NCBI GenBank assembly: GCA_965221345.1
Contig: CBDCSD010000002.1
Coordinates: 3,100,001-3,164,000, forward strand
DNA length: 64,000 nucleotides
Reading direction: 5' to 3'
Source: Bin5 sp965221345
Lineage (GTDB): Bacteria; Chloroflexota; Anaerolineae; Caldilineales; Caldilineaceae
The notes below the pieces were generated by a model, which had not been told where the DNA came from, ran no database searches, and saw nothing but the letters and a program-made list of their open reading frames with translations. Position 1 is the first letter of the stretch; every line of letters starts with the position of its first letter. This document shows, in pieces, positions 36,687-43,943 of this stretch. A program made the position numbers and the translations under genes.

Positions 36687-38108
36687 ATGAGCGTTTCCAA
36701 GAGTCTTCTGACTGACGATCAGATGCGCCAGTTTATCTCACGCGGTTACCTGGTACTGAAGACCGACTTTCCCAAGGAGTTTCATGGCTCGCTGAACGCC
36801 AAACTTAAGGAAGTGATGGAAAAGGAAGGCAACCCCGGCAACAACATTTTGCCGCGGCTGAGTGAATTCAACGACATCGTTCATAGTCCTGTTGTTCACG
36901 GCGCATTGACAAGTGTGTTGGGGCATGACTACACGATTCACCCGCACCGTCACTGTCACTTCACCTATCCAGGCCGCAAAGTTCAGGGCTGGCACAAAGA
37001 CAGCTACTGGGGCCATCAGAAAGTTCGAAACCACCACAACTGGTGGGCGATGATCTTCTACTATCCCCAGGCAGTGGATGAAATGATGGGGCCGTCAGGC
37101 CTGTTGTCGGGTTCACAATACTATACGAAGCGGGCCGGAGACGAAACCGAACAGCCCGTCTACTTGGAAGGGCCCGAAGGCACCTTCGCTCTCATTCACT
37201 ACGACCTGTGGCACCGAGGCGGCGCCAACCTTTCGCCGAATACCCGGGCCATGGTGAAATTTCAGTTTGTACGCATGGACGCGCCTGCCGGCCCGGCATG
37301 GAACAACCGTCAGGACGATTGGACCTTGGTCGAAGACACTCCGGTAAATCACAACGAACTTTGGTCACAGCAGTGGCGCTGGCACCGCGGGGAAATGGGA
37401 GCGCAATTGAATGGAGCCGGGGAAATTCAGTCGGAGTCGAATGGCCGCAGGCTCGAGGATAGCGCCATATCGGAATTGGCAGAAAACCTGGCCTCAAAGT
37501 ATGAACCCCACGGCGTTAACGCCGCCTACCGTCTGGCCTCCTATTCTGACCAAGCCATCCCTTCGCTTGCTGGAGCACTCACCAGCGGAGACGCCACCGC
37601 CTCCCGCAACGCTGCCTACGGGCTGAGCGCGATCGGGAAGCAGGCCCAAGGCGTTCTGCTGGACGCCGTCAGCCACGAAAGCGAGGGGGCGCGCATGCAC
37701 GCGGCGTTTGCTCTTGGCGAGCTGGGACAAGCCGATGCCGAAATCGCCGCCGCAGTTGCTAAAGCGGTCGCCGATCCCTCAGTCACCGTACGTCGCTCCG
37801 CCGTCGAGGCATTGGGCCTGATGCAAGAGCCGGTCGAATTGACCTTACCCGCGCTGCTGGATGGTCTGACGGACGCCGATGGACAAGTGCGTTTCACCGC
37901 CGCGTTGTCGCTCCAGCGTCTCGGTTCCAAGGCGGCCTCTGCCGTGTCGGCTCTGCAAGCGGCCCTGCGCGACGAAAATCGCTATGTACGTGCCAATGCC
38001 GTAGATGCCCTGCGCCGCGTGGGCACGAATGAGGCTCTCAACATTGCCCTTGACTATCTGAGCGCCCACCGCTGGTGCCCGATAACGACATCGGAGAATC
38101 TGTTCTGA
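36687..38108 (+). CDS. PhyH-type dioxygenase fused to HEAT-like repeats
   Basis: Protein of 473 residues in two parts. The first (about 1-240) is a PhyH oxygenase with iron ligands His 103 and Asp 105 in GWHKDSYW and His 176 in YDLWHRGG, and Arg 188 as likely 2-oxoglutarate anchor. The second (about 263-455) is a solenoid of about five HEAT/PBS-lyase-like repeats, with recurring patterns such as ASRNAAYGLSAIG, ARMHAAFALGELG, VRRSAVEALGLM and VRANAVDALRRVG. Such repeats usually bind proteins or long ligands, so the enzyme may act on a carrier-bound or macromolecular substrate; that is inference. A clear AGGAAGGGAAG ribosome-binding site precedes ATG 36687. Its stop overlaps the next ATG as TGATG. 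Confidence 0.87.
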   Translation: MSVSKSLLTDDQMRQFISRGYLVLKTDFPKEFHGSLNAKLKEVMEKEGNPGNNILPRLSEFNDIVHSPVVHGALTSVLGHDYTIHPHRHCHFTYPGRKVQGWHKDSYWGHQKVRNHHNWWAMIFYYPQAVDEMMGPSGLLSGSQYYTKRAGDETEQPVYLEGPEGTFALIHYDLWHRGGANLSPNTRAMVKFQFVRMDAPAGPAWNNRQDDWTLVEDTPVNHNELWSQQWRWHRGEMGAQLNGAGEIQSESNGRRLEDSAISELAENLASKYEPHGVNAAYRLASYSDQAIPSLAGALTSGDATASRNAAYGLSAIGKQAQGVLLDAVSHESEGARMHAAFALGELGQADAEIAAAVAKAVADPSVTVRRSAVEALGLMQEPVELTLPALLDGLTDADGQVRFTAALSLQRLGSKAASAVSALQAALRDENRYVRANAVDALRRVGTNEALNIALDYLSAHRWCPITTSENLF

Positions 38109-39034
38109 TGAAGCATAAAGTCATGGAACCCGACATCACGGCCGACGAAATTTCTGTGTCCATTGAAGACCTGAACATTACCGAGGCCGCGGCCATCTAC
38201 CTTCAACATGGTTGTCTGGTCGTCCGCGGGCTGATGAAGCCGCACATCGCCGGCATGGCTGCCGACATTGCCGCCACCGTTCGCCAGTCGATCGAGTTGC
38301 TGGATCAGGCCGAAAGAAAGCCCGAAGGCTGGGTGTCTCCCAACGGTTCTCTGTTTATCCCCGCACCGGCAGGCTACCGACGCGACAAGCAAATCATGAC
38401 GGTCGGCATTAACTACCTCACCAGTGCCGCCTTCCTGCGCGCCGCCGTCGACCCCACCGCCCTCGACATTCTTGAGGCGATTCTTGGCCCCAACATTGAA
38501 CTGTTCGGCAACGGCCAATCTCTTGTCAAGGAGCCTGTCGGCGGCCATCCCAAGCATCTGCACCAGGACTCTGCCTACTTTGAGAATCGATACGAAGGCC
38601 CTGTCGGCATTCTCTCCTACGTTGTGGACACCGACCTGGTCAACGGCGCTTTACACGTAGTGCCCGGCTCGCATAAGCAGGGCCAGCTTCGGCACGTCGA
38701 TACCTTCTCGCACCTGGGCCTGGATGAGGACGAATGGCCTTGGGAGGCGGCGCTGCCTATAGTTGGGCAGGCAGGGGACTCAATTTTCTTCCATGTCAAA
38801 ACGATCCACGGCTCCAAGCAGAACCACTCGCACACGCCCCGCCCCGTCTTTATCAATCGCTACCGCCGGCCCGACGATTACGCTGTAATCAGAGCAACAA
38901 CGACCTCCAACCGCGCCGAGGCTGAAAAACTGGCACAAGATGCGCGCCGCGAGAACGAGCCTCAGGGACTGATGGTGCGGGGATTCCGGCCCTATGCTGG
39001 ATCGGACGAGGTCGGAACTGATGGGGCGCGGTAG
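38108..39034 (+). CDS. Phytanoyl-CoA dioxygenase (PhyH) family protein 3
   Basis: Protein of 308 residues. Iron ligands are His 152 and Asp 154 in LHQDSAYF and His 234 in TIHGSKQN; Arg 245 follows at the expected distance. GALHVVPGSHKQG is the conserved PhyH turn. I choose ATG 38108, which shares its A with the stop of the HEAT-fusion gene; a frame open from 38075 would overlap more. The 3' end overlaps the MFS gene. Translation therefore runs continuously through the HEAT-fusion oxygenase, this oxygenase and the transporter. Confidence 0.86.
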   Translation: MKHKVMEPDITADEISVSIEDLNITEAAAIYLQHGCLVVRGLMKPHIAGMAADIAATVRQSIELLDQAERKPEGWVSPNGSLFIPAPAGYRRDKQIMTVGINYLTSAAFLRAAVDPTALDILEAILGPNIELFGNGQSLVKEPVGGHPKHLHQDSAYFENRYEGPVGILSYVVDTDLVNGALHVVPGSHKQGQLRHVDTFSHLGLDEDEWPWEAALPIVGQAGDSIFFHVKTIHGSKQNHSHTPRPVFINRYRRPDDYAVIRATTTSNRAEAEKLAQDARRENEPQGLMVRGFRPYAGSDEVGTDGAR

Positions 39035-40397
39035 AGACGCAACAGCCTGGAATTTCTCCGTAAATCTGTGGGACATCGCTTTCATAACGCTGGGGATCAG
39101 TTTCATCTCCAGAGAGACTGTGATCCCGGTATTGGTGAGCCAATTGACCGATTCCAAATTGGCAATAGGCCTGGTGCCGGCTCTATGGGGCGTGGGCTTC
39201 TACCTGCCCCAACTGCTGACGGCCAACTGGGCCGAAAGCATGCCCTACAAGAAGCCGTTCGTCATGATCGTCGGCTTTGCTTGCGAGCGCCTGCCATATC
39301 TTCTGATTGGCCTGCTCGTCCTTGCCTTTGCACTTTCCTCGCCGGCGGTCGCTCTGATCGCAGTCCTCATAGGCGTCGGGGTTGCGTCTTCAGGCGCAGG
39401 CGTAGCAACGCCTGCCTGGCTGGACATGATCGCCAAGGTAATCCCGGTCCGCCGGCGCGGCATCTGGTTCGGAATGGGCCATGGACTGGGCCAACTGATG
39501 GGTGTCGTAGGCGCCTATTTCGTGGGGCGAATACTGGTCAACCATGCCTTTCCCAATAACTACGCGCTTCTCTTCTTTCTGGGCTTCGGATTCACGATCA
39601 TATCCTGGGCGGGATTGGCCCTCACCCGTGAGCCAGCCAGCGAGGCTATCAAAAAGGTCGCTCCCCTGGTCCTCTACCTGGGGCGGCTTTCAACCGTTCT
39701 GAAGCGGGACCGCAATTACCGCCGGTATCTGATAAGTAAGTCTTTGGTGAATTTGGGAGGGATGAGCTCCGGTTTCTTCGCCGTCTTCGGTACAGAACTG
39801 TTTACGCTCGACGGCCGCGGCGTTGGCCTGCTGACGGCCGTGCTCGTCGGGACGCAGGCCGTACTCAACCCGTTGTGGGGGTTGCTTGCCGATCGGGTCG
39901 GCCACAAGGCAGTGCTGGTTGCGGGGGCTTTCTTCGTGGTGCTGGCTCCGTTCAGCGCGCTCTTGGTCGCAGGCGGGGCGAGCTTGGATCTCTTGTCCGC
40001 CACAGGGCTTAATTCCCTGGACGTACGAAGCGGGACCTCAGATTCACTCTCTGTCTGGGGCACTGTGCCGTACAGGCTGCTGCTGACATTCGTTTGCCTC
40101 GGGGCCTATTTGGCGGCGGATCACACTTCCTCGCTCAGCATTATTCTGGAGTTTTGCGCGCCTGAGGACCGGCCCACCTATATCGGCCTGACCAATACCT
40201 TCCTGGCACCGATGCTGATCGGCGCGCCGATATTTGGCGGCTGGCTTGCCGGCGCGATTGGTTTTCCCGCCATGTTCAGTATTGCCCTGGCGTTCGGAAG
40301 CATTGCCTTGGTTATGATGGTTTTCTGGGTCAGAGAGCCGCGCGGGACGACGCCACGCAGCGTGGAGGAAGAGCAATCTCAAGCGATTGCACCGTGA
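39021..40397 (+). CDS. MFS transporter
   Basis: Major facilitator of about 458 residues with twelve helices. The intracellular loop motif appears as RRRGIWFGMGHGLGQLMGVV near 145 and the second-half counterpart as LADRVGHKAVLVAG near 290. A loop of about 30 residues with little hydrophobicity (GLNSLDVRSGTSDSLSVWGT) sits between helices 8 and 9. It begins at ATG 39021, inside the third PhyH gene (14-base overlap); an upstream ATG 38994 is less likely. It is probably the importer or exporter of the molecule handled by the three oxygenases. Confidence 0.85.
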   Translation: MGRGRDATAWNFSVNLWDIAFITLGISFISRETVIPVLVSQLTDSKLAIGLVPALWGVGFYLPQLLTANWAESMPYKKPFVMIVGFACERLPYLLIGLLVLAFALSSPAVALIAVLIGVGVASSGAGVATPAWLDMIAKVIPVRRRGIWFGMGHGLGQLMGVVGAYFVGRILVNHAFPNNYALLFFLGFGFTIISWAGLALTREPASEAIKKVAPLVLYLGRLSTVLKRDRNYRRYLISKSLVNLGGMSSGFFAVFGTELFTLDGRGVGLLTAVLVGTQAVLNPLWGLLADRVGHKAVLVAGAFFVVLAPFSALLVAGGASLDLLSATGLNSLDVRSGTSDSLSVWGTVPYRLLLTFVCLGAYLAADHTSSLSIILEFCAPEDRPTYIGLTNTFLAPMLIGAPIFGGWLAGAIGFPAMFSIALAFGSIALVMMVFWVREPRGTTPRSVEEEQSQAIAP

Positions 40398-40439
40398 TTC
40401 CTGCCTATTGCTCGACTTCTCACTTCATTGCCGGCAGGC

Positions 40440-41435
40440 TCAGGTCGACGCACTGAGACGATCCAGAGCCATCACGATGACAAACCCTGCCAACGCCAGG
40501 CCCAGAGCGAGGAAAACCTCCCCGGTCAAGGCGGAAGGCAGGAAGTTCTGTTGTACAGTCGGCAGGATTTCACCGTGGCGATCGATGATTGATTCTACTG
40601 TCAGCTTCCACGGCCATATCTTGCGCAGGCTGCCCGCCATCAGCCCTATCAGTACGGCAATTGTGACGTCATGGTAACGCTTGAAGAGCCAGGCGAGGAT
40701 CTGGGCGAAGGTGACGATTCCGACAACCGCGCCGACGCCAACAATGGCAAGGCTTACCAGGTCCCTCTGGTTTACGGCAGCAAGCACGAACTGATATTTT
40801 CCCAAGAGCACCAGAATAAACGAGCCGGAGATGCCCGGCAGGATCATGGCGCAGATTGCCAGCATGCCGCTGAGGAACAGGAACCAGGCCGACTCCGGCG
40901 TCTGCACCGGGACCGCGCCGACAAGGAAATAGGCGCCCACCGCGCCGACAGCAAGCGCGGCATAGAGGGTCGCAGACCAACTGCGAATGCGCTTGCGAAC
41001 GGTGACGATAGAGGCGAAGACCAGCCCGAAGAAAAAACTCCAGATCAGAACGGGGTGGGACTTCAGTGTCCATTCCAGCCACGAGGCGAGTGTCAGGACG
41101 GCAACGACGATACCGGCCAGGACGGCAGCCAGAAATCGGGCGTTCACTGCATCGAGCGCGGCCAGGATATCGAGACGCAGCAGCGCTTGCCAGAATGGCC
41201 TTCGTGCGCCAGCGCGAATGCTCATCACCAACTCTTCATAAATGCCGAGGATGAAGGCCATGGTGCCGCCGGAGACGCCCGGTACGATATCGGCGCATCC
41301 CATCACAAAACCGCGCGCGGCCAAGCCGACATATTCTGGTATTGTGCGGTTGGGCGTGAAATGCTGCGTCGTCGAGGATTCGGAAAGTTCAACTGCGTCC
41401 GTCTTGTGCGTACTCAATTGGGAATCTGTGGTCAT
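40440..41435 (-). CDS. DUF368 (PopT-type) polyprenyl-phosphate transporter
   Basis: Membrane protein of 331 residues with about nine helices. The signature AARGFVMGCADIVPGVSGGT (about 39-58) and its second-half echo MILPGISGSFILVLLGKYQF mark an inverted-repeat DUF368 protein. This family was shown to return undecaprenyl phosphate across the cytoplasmic membrane, so it supports peptidoglycan and surface-polymer synthesis. It converges with the MFS gene and stands apart from the UxaA-type pair upstream. Confidence 0.87.
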   Translation of the reverse strand: MTTDSQLSTHKTDAVELSESSTTQHFTPNRTIPEYVGLAARGFVMGCADIVPGVSGGTMAFILGIYEELVMSIRAGARRPFWQALLRLDILAALDAVNARFLAAVLAGIVVAVLTLASWLEWTLKSHPVLIWSFFFGLVFASIVTVRKRIRSWSATLYAALAVGAVGAYFLVGAVPVQTPESAWFLFLSGMLAICAMILPGISGSFILVLLGKYQFVLAAVNQRDLVSLAIVGVGAVVGIVTFAQILAWLFKRYHDVTIAVLIGLMAGSLRKIWPWKLTVESIIDRHGEILPTVQQNFLPSALTGEVFLALGLALAGFVIVMALDRLSAST

Positions 41436-41498
41436 TTCAAAATAACTCGGAAACGGGTTTCTTGCTTCTGCATTGGAAAATCAGTCTCACCTATTTTT

Positions 41499-41526
41499 AA
41501 GGGCCCTCTAACTGTTGAGGGCCCTT
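41499..41526. terminator. Perfect 10-bp hairpin, possible terminator
   Basis: AAGGGCCCTC (41499-41508) pairs with GAGGGCCCTT (41517-41526) around an eight-base loop. It lies downstream of the UxaA-type operon and upstream of the DUF368 gene, both minus strand. On that strand it is followed by an A-rich rather than a T-rich run, so it may be Rho-assisted or a processing hairpin. Confidence 0.5.
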
Positions 41527-41644
41527 TCACTTGCCACACATGGATTGAGGTCAATGTTCACTTGTCCCAATGCCACCATGCAGGTTGGGAATTGCAATGA
41601 AGGGATGTTCGTTCCCTGCCAGGACCAGCAAGTCTGACTCGACA

Positions 41645-42853
41645 CTATACGGGCAGGCAGGCGGGTCCAATTGGTTCAAATGTCTTGTAGGTCAGTACGA
41701 ACTCCTGGTGGCCCAGACTTTCGGACTTGGTTGGAGCGCCGCCGGCAACCGAAAGGACTTGCTCGAAAATCTCCTGCCCGACATCGTTCAGGGACGCACG
41801 GCTTTCCAGAATTCGGCCTGCGTCCACATCCATGTCGCCGGCCATTTGCCGGTAGGTCTCCGGGTTGGCGCAGACTTTGATCACTGGCGAGATCGCCGAT
41901 CCCACCACTGAGCCCCGCCCCGTCGAAAAGAGCGTCAGATGCGCACCGCAAGCGATCAGCTCGGCGATTTCGGCCGTGTCGTTGATGTTGGGGAAGCCAA
42001 ATTTGGCGCCGCCGTCCGGTACGATGTCCAACAGGTACAGGCCGCCCGCCGGCGGAACGTCGCCGGGTTTGATGAGTCCCCGAATCGGTGAAGAGCCGCT
42101 CTTGGCGTAGGCACCCATCGACTTCTCTTCGACCGTTGTCAGGCCGCCTTCGGCATTGCCGACTGCGAAACTGCCGTGCCCCATCGTTGTATAATAGTTC
42201 GCGGTCTTTTCCATTGTGCCGAGGATTTCGTGCGCCAGTTGCGGCGTCACCGCCCGCTCAGCCATGATCTGCTCGCAGCCGATCAGTTCGCCGCCCTCCT
42301 CAAAGATTGCGCTGGCGTCATTTTCCACCAGCAGATCGAAGCAGCGCCCTATGGCAGGGTTGGCCGTGATGCCGCTGGTGGCGTCGGAGCCGCCGCAGAT
42401 CGCGCCCACGACCAGTTCGTCCACCGACATCGTCACACGCGTCGTGGTCTCTTCAAGCTCATTCATTGTTTGCTGCAGCCATTCCTGACCTTGATCGACT
42501 GTCGAGAGCGTTCCGCCCCTTTGCTGGATTACGAGGGTTTCGACCGGTCTGCCGCTTTCGGCAACGAGCTGGGCGAGACCGCGGCGGTCAAAGCTCTCGC
42601 ATCCCAATGATACAAGCAGCACGCCACCTGTGTTCGGGTGGCAGCAGAGGCGGGACATCATGTCAAAGGCATATTGGTTGGGATAGCAACCGCTGAACCC
42701 AATCAGATGGACACCTTTCTTGCGAAAGGGATAGACTATCTCGCGCGCCACATGGTGGGCGCACTCCACCAGATAGACGACCAGTATCGTGTTGCGGATA
42801 CCCTTGCGGCCGTCCTGGCGCAAGAACCCTGTAAACTCGGATTTCGCAAACAT
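41645..42853 (-). CDS. UxaA-family dehydratase / sulfo-lyase, large subunit
   Basis: Protein of 402 residues matching the large domain of altronate/galactarate dehydratases and of (2R)-sulfolactate sulfo-lyase (SuyB). FLRQDGRKGIRN at the N-terminus, GAICGGSDATSGITANPAIG in the middle and DIVPDGGAKFGFPNINDTAE are typical; conserved Cys residues probably hold iron. The small SAF domain is a separate gene just upstream, as in SuyAB. It eliminates water or sulfite from a sugar acid or sulfolactate, and sequence alone does not decide which. GGAGCGAG precedes ATG 42853. Confidence 0.82.
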   Translation of the reverse strand: MFAKSEFTGFLRQDGRKGIRNTILVVYLVECAHHVAREIVYPFRKKGVHLIGFSGCYPNQYAFDMMSRLCCHPNTGGVLLVSLGCESFDRRGLAQLVAESGRPVETLVIQQRGGTLSTVDQGQEWLQQTMNELEETTTRVTMSVDELVVGAICGGSDATSGITANPAIGRCFDLLVENDASAIFEEGGELIGCEQIMAERAVTPQLAHEILGTMEKTANYYTTMGHGSFAVGNAEGGLTTVEEKSMGAYAKSGSSPIRGLIKPGDVPPAGGLYLLDIVPDGGAKFGFPNINDTAEIAELIACGAHLTLFSTGRGSVVGSAISPVIKVCANPETYRQMAGDMDVDAGRILESRASLNDVGQEIFEQVLSVAGGAPTKSESLGHQEFVLTYKTFEPIGPACLPV

Positions 42854-42864
42854 CGGCTCGCTCC

Positions 42865-43179
42865 TCAGTCAGTTGAGTCCGTCACCGAATCCAAAGTGTA
42901 GGTGGGAATGTAGTCGCTCTTTACGTTGTGCAAGTGCACATGCTCGCCAAGCCGGATGTTGCGAATGGCGGAGCCAATCGGCGCGCCGTATTTGATTATC
43001 TGTTCTCCGGAGGCGATATCGCGCGCCGCGATCTTGTGTCCCAAGTCTAGCGAGGCTTCGCAGTCGATGGTCTGGTCACCGATCTGGAGACGCGTTCCCT
43101 CGGATAGCGGGCGTAACAACACATATACGTTGTCCCTCTCCGATATTTGCAGCACCAGTTCACTCTGCTGGGCAGGCAT
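42865..43179 (-). CDS. UxaA-family small subunit (SAF domain)
   Basis: Protein of 104 residues, the SAF domain that in altronate dehydratase is fused in front of the large domain. IKYGAPIGSAIRNIRLGEHV and HLHNVKSDY are characteristic, with substrate-binding His residues. ATG 43179 is chosen because GGAGGAG (43184-43190) lies immediately upstream; a longer frame to 43251 lacks this. The stop is 11 bases before the large subunit gene, so the two form one operon. Confidence 0.83.
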   Translation of the reverse strand: MPAQQSELVLQISERDNVYVLLRPLSEGTRLQIGDQTIDCEASLDLGHKIAARDIASGEQIIKYGAPIGSAIRNIRLGEHVHLHNVKSDYIPTYTLDSVTDSTD

Positions 43180-43183
43180 CCTA

Positions 43184-43190
43184 CTCCTCC
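43184..43190 (-). promoter_or_regulatory. Ribosome-binding site that decides the small-subunit start
   Basis: GGAGGAG on the minus strand, four bases before ATG 43179. Confidence 0.75.
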
Positions 43191-43369
43191 ACTGTTCAGG
43201 AGATCCGAACGGCGCCATTTGCACTGAGAGAGGTGATGCCAGTGCGGCCATCGTTGCTCACATGGCAACCAGCGAACTGCAATCTCTGGCGGACCTCTCA
43301 TTGACAGGCGTGCTATTGACTCCCGTCCTATCATAGCCGAAATGTAGCTACTAAGCCATGTGCCGGGCA

Positions 43370-43482
43370 GGGCAATCGCATCTCAGTTCGGATGCCACGA
43401 TAGAGGACGAAGGGCGCCCACAAGGGGCGCCCCTACCGGAGTTTGGCAGGCTCACGTGGTTTTGTCTCATAAGATGCAATTG
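43370..43482 (-). repeat. MITE-like repeat unit, copy 2
   Basis: 113-bp unit, reverse orientation to the 17-kb copy. It begins GGGCAATCGCATCTC and ends AAGATGCAATTG, imperfect inverted ends. The hairpin core pairs GGGCGCCC 43412-43419 with 43425-43432 around ACAAG. CATGTGC lies on both sides (43357-43363 and 43488-43494), a possible target duplication. Confidence 0.75.
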
Positions 43483-43500
43483 GTTTGCATGTGCAGAACG

Positions 43501-43613
43501 GGGCAAACGCATCTCAGTTCGGACGCTACAATAGCCGACTTAGGGCGCCCACAAGGGGCGCCCCTACCGGATTCAAGCAGCCTCACTAGTTTTGTCTCAT
43601 TATGAAGCAATAG
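43501..43613 (-). repeat. MITE-like repeat unit, copy 3
   Basis: Same length and layout as the unit at 43370, starting 131 bases further. It begins GGGCAAACGCATCTC and has its hairpin core at 43543-43550 / 43556-43563. TGCATG flanks it on both sides (43486-43491 and 43622-43627). The two units differ at about a quarter of positions outside the core, so they are not a very recent tandem duplication. Confidence 0.75.
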
Positions 43614-43769
43614 CCATGAATATGCATGCTAGTCTTGATTGACACGCAATACGCGCCACCATTCGGGCTAGCTCATGGGGTGTCCTGTTGGCGGCGGTCA
43701 CTTTGCTTGAGCCGCACTGCTGGAATGAAGGCGTAAGGTTGGTGAGCGATGGTTTTGGAGGGGGGCGTT

Positions 43770-43911
43770 GCGGGGGGTGTCCCCCCGCACAAGGGAGGGC
43801 CGTAGGCCCGACCGCCATAAAAGGGCGTAGCCCCTGGCGGTGGCGGGGGTTTGCCGACGACAGCCCTGAGCCGCCTTAGCGGGCCGGAGCCGCCGGAGGG
43901 CGTCTGCGCCC
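43770..43911. repeat. Run of consecutive short GC hairpins
   Basis: At least five tight stem-loops in about 140 bases: GCGGGGGG/CCCCCCGC (43770-43788, loop TGT), GGGCC/GGCCC (43797-43809, loop GTA), GGGC/GCCC (43823-43833, loop GTA), CCGC/GCGG (43871-43882, loop CTTA) and GGGCG/CGCCC (43898-43911, loop TCTG). The strand is undetermined. It could be a structured RNA, a repeat relic or a transcription block at the end of the MFS gene. Confidence 0.5.
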
Positions 43912-43943
43912 GTAGGCGTACTGCAGGGGATAGGGGTTGGGGG

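Larger units (their letters stand above)
43191..43943. other. Gene-free region with repeat pair and hairpin run
   Basis: About 750 bases without a supportable gene. They hold two repeat units (43370-43482, 43501-43613), a run of short GC hairpins (43770-43911), and a G-rich string at 43924-43943 just before the MFS stop. Short open frames in the GC-rich part have no ribosome-binding site and mirror the palindromes. Confidence 0.7.

Noticed and set aside
43370..43613. CRISPR array
   Set aside because: Only two units of 113 bp with internal hairpin and inverted ends, no short spacers, and no cas genes.
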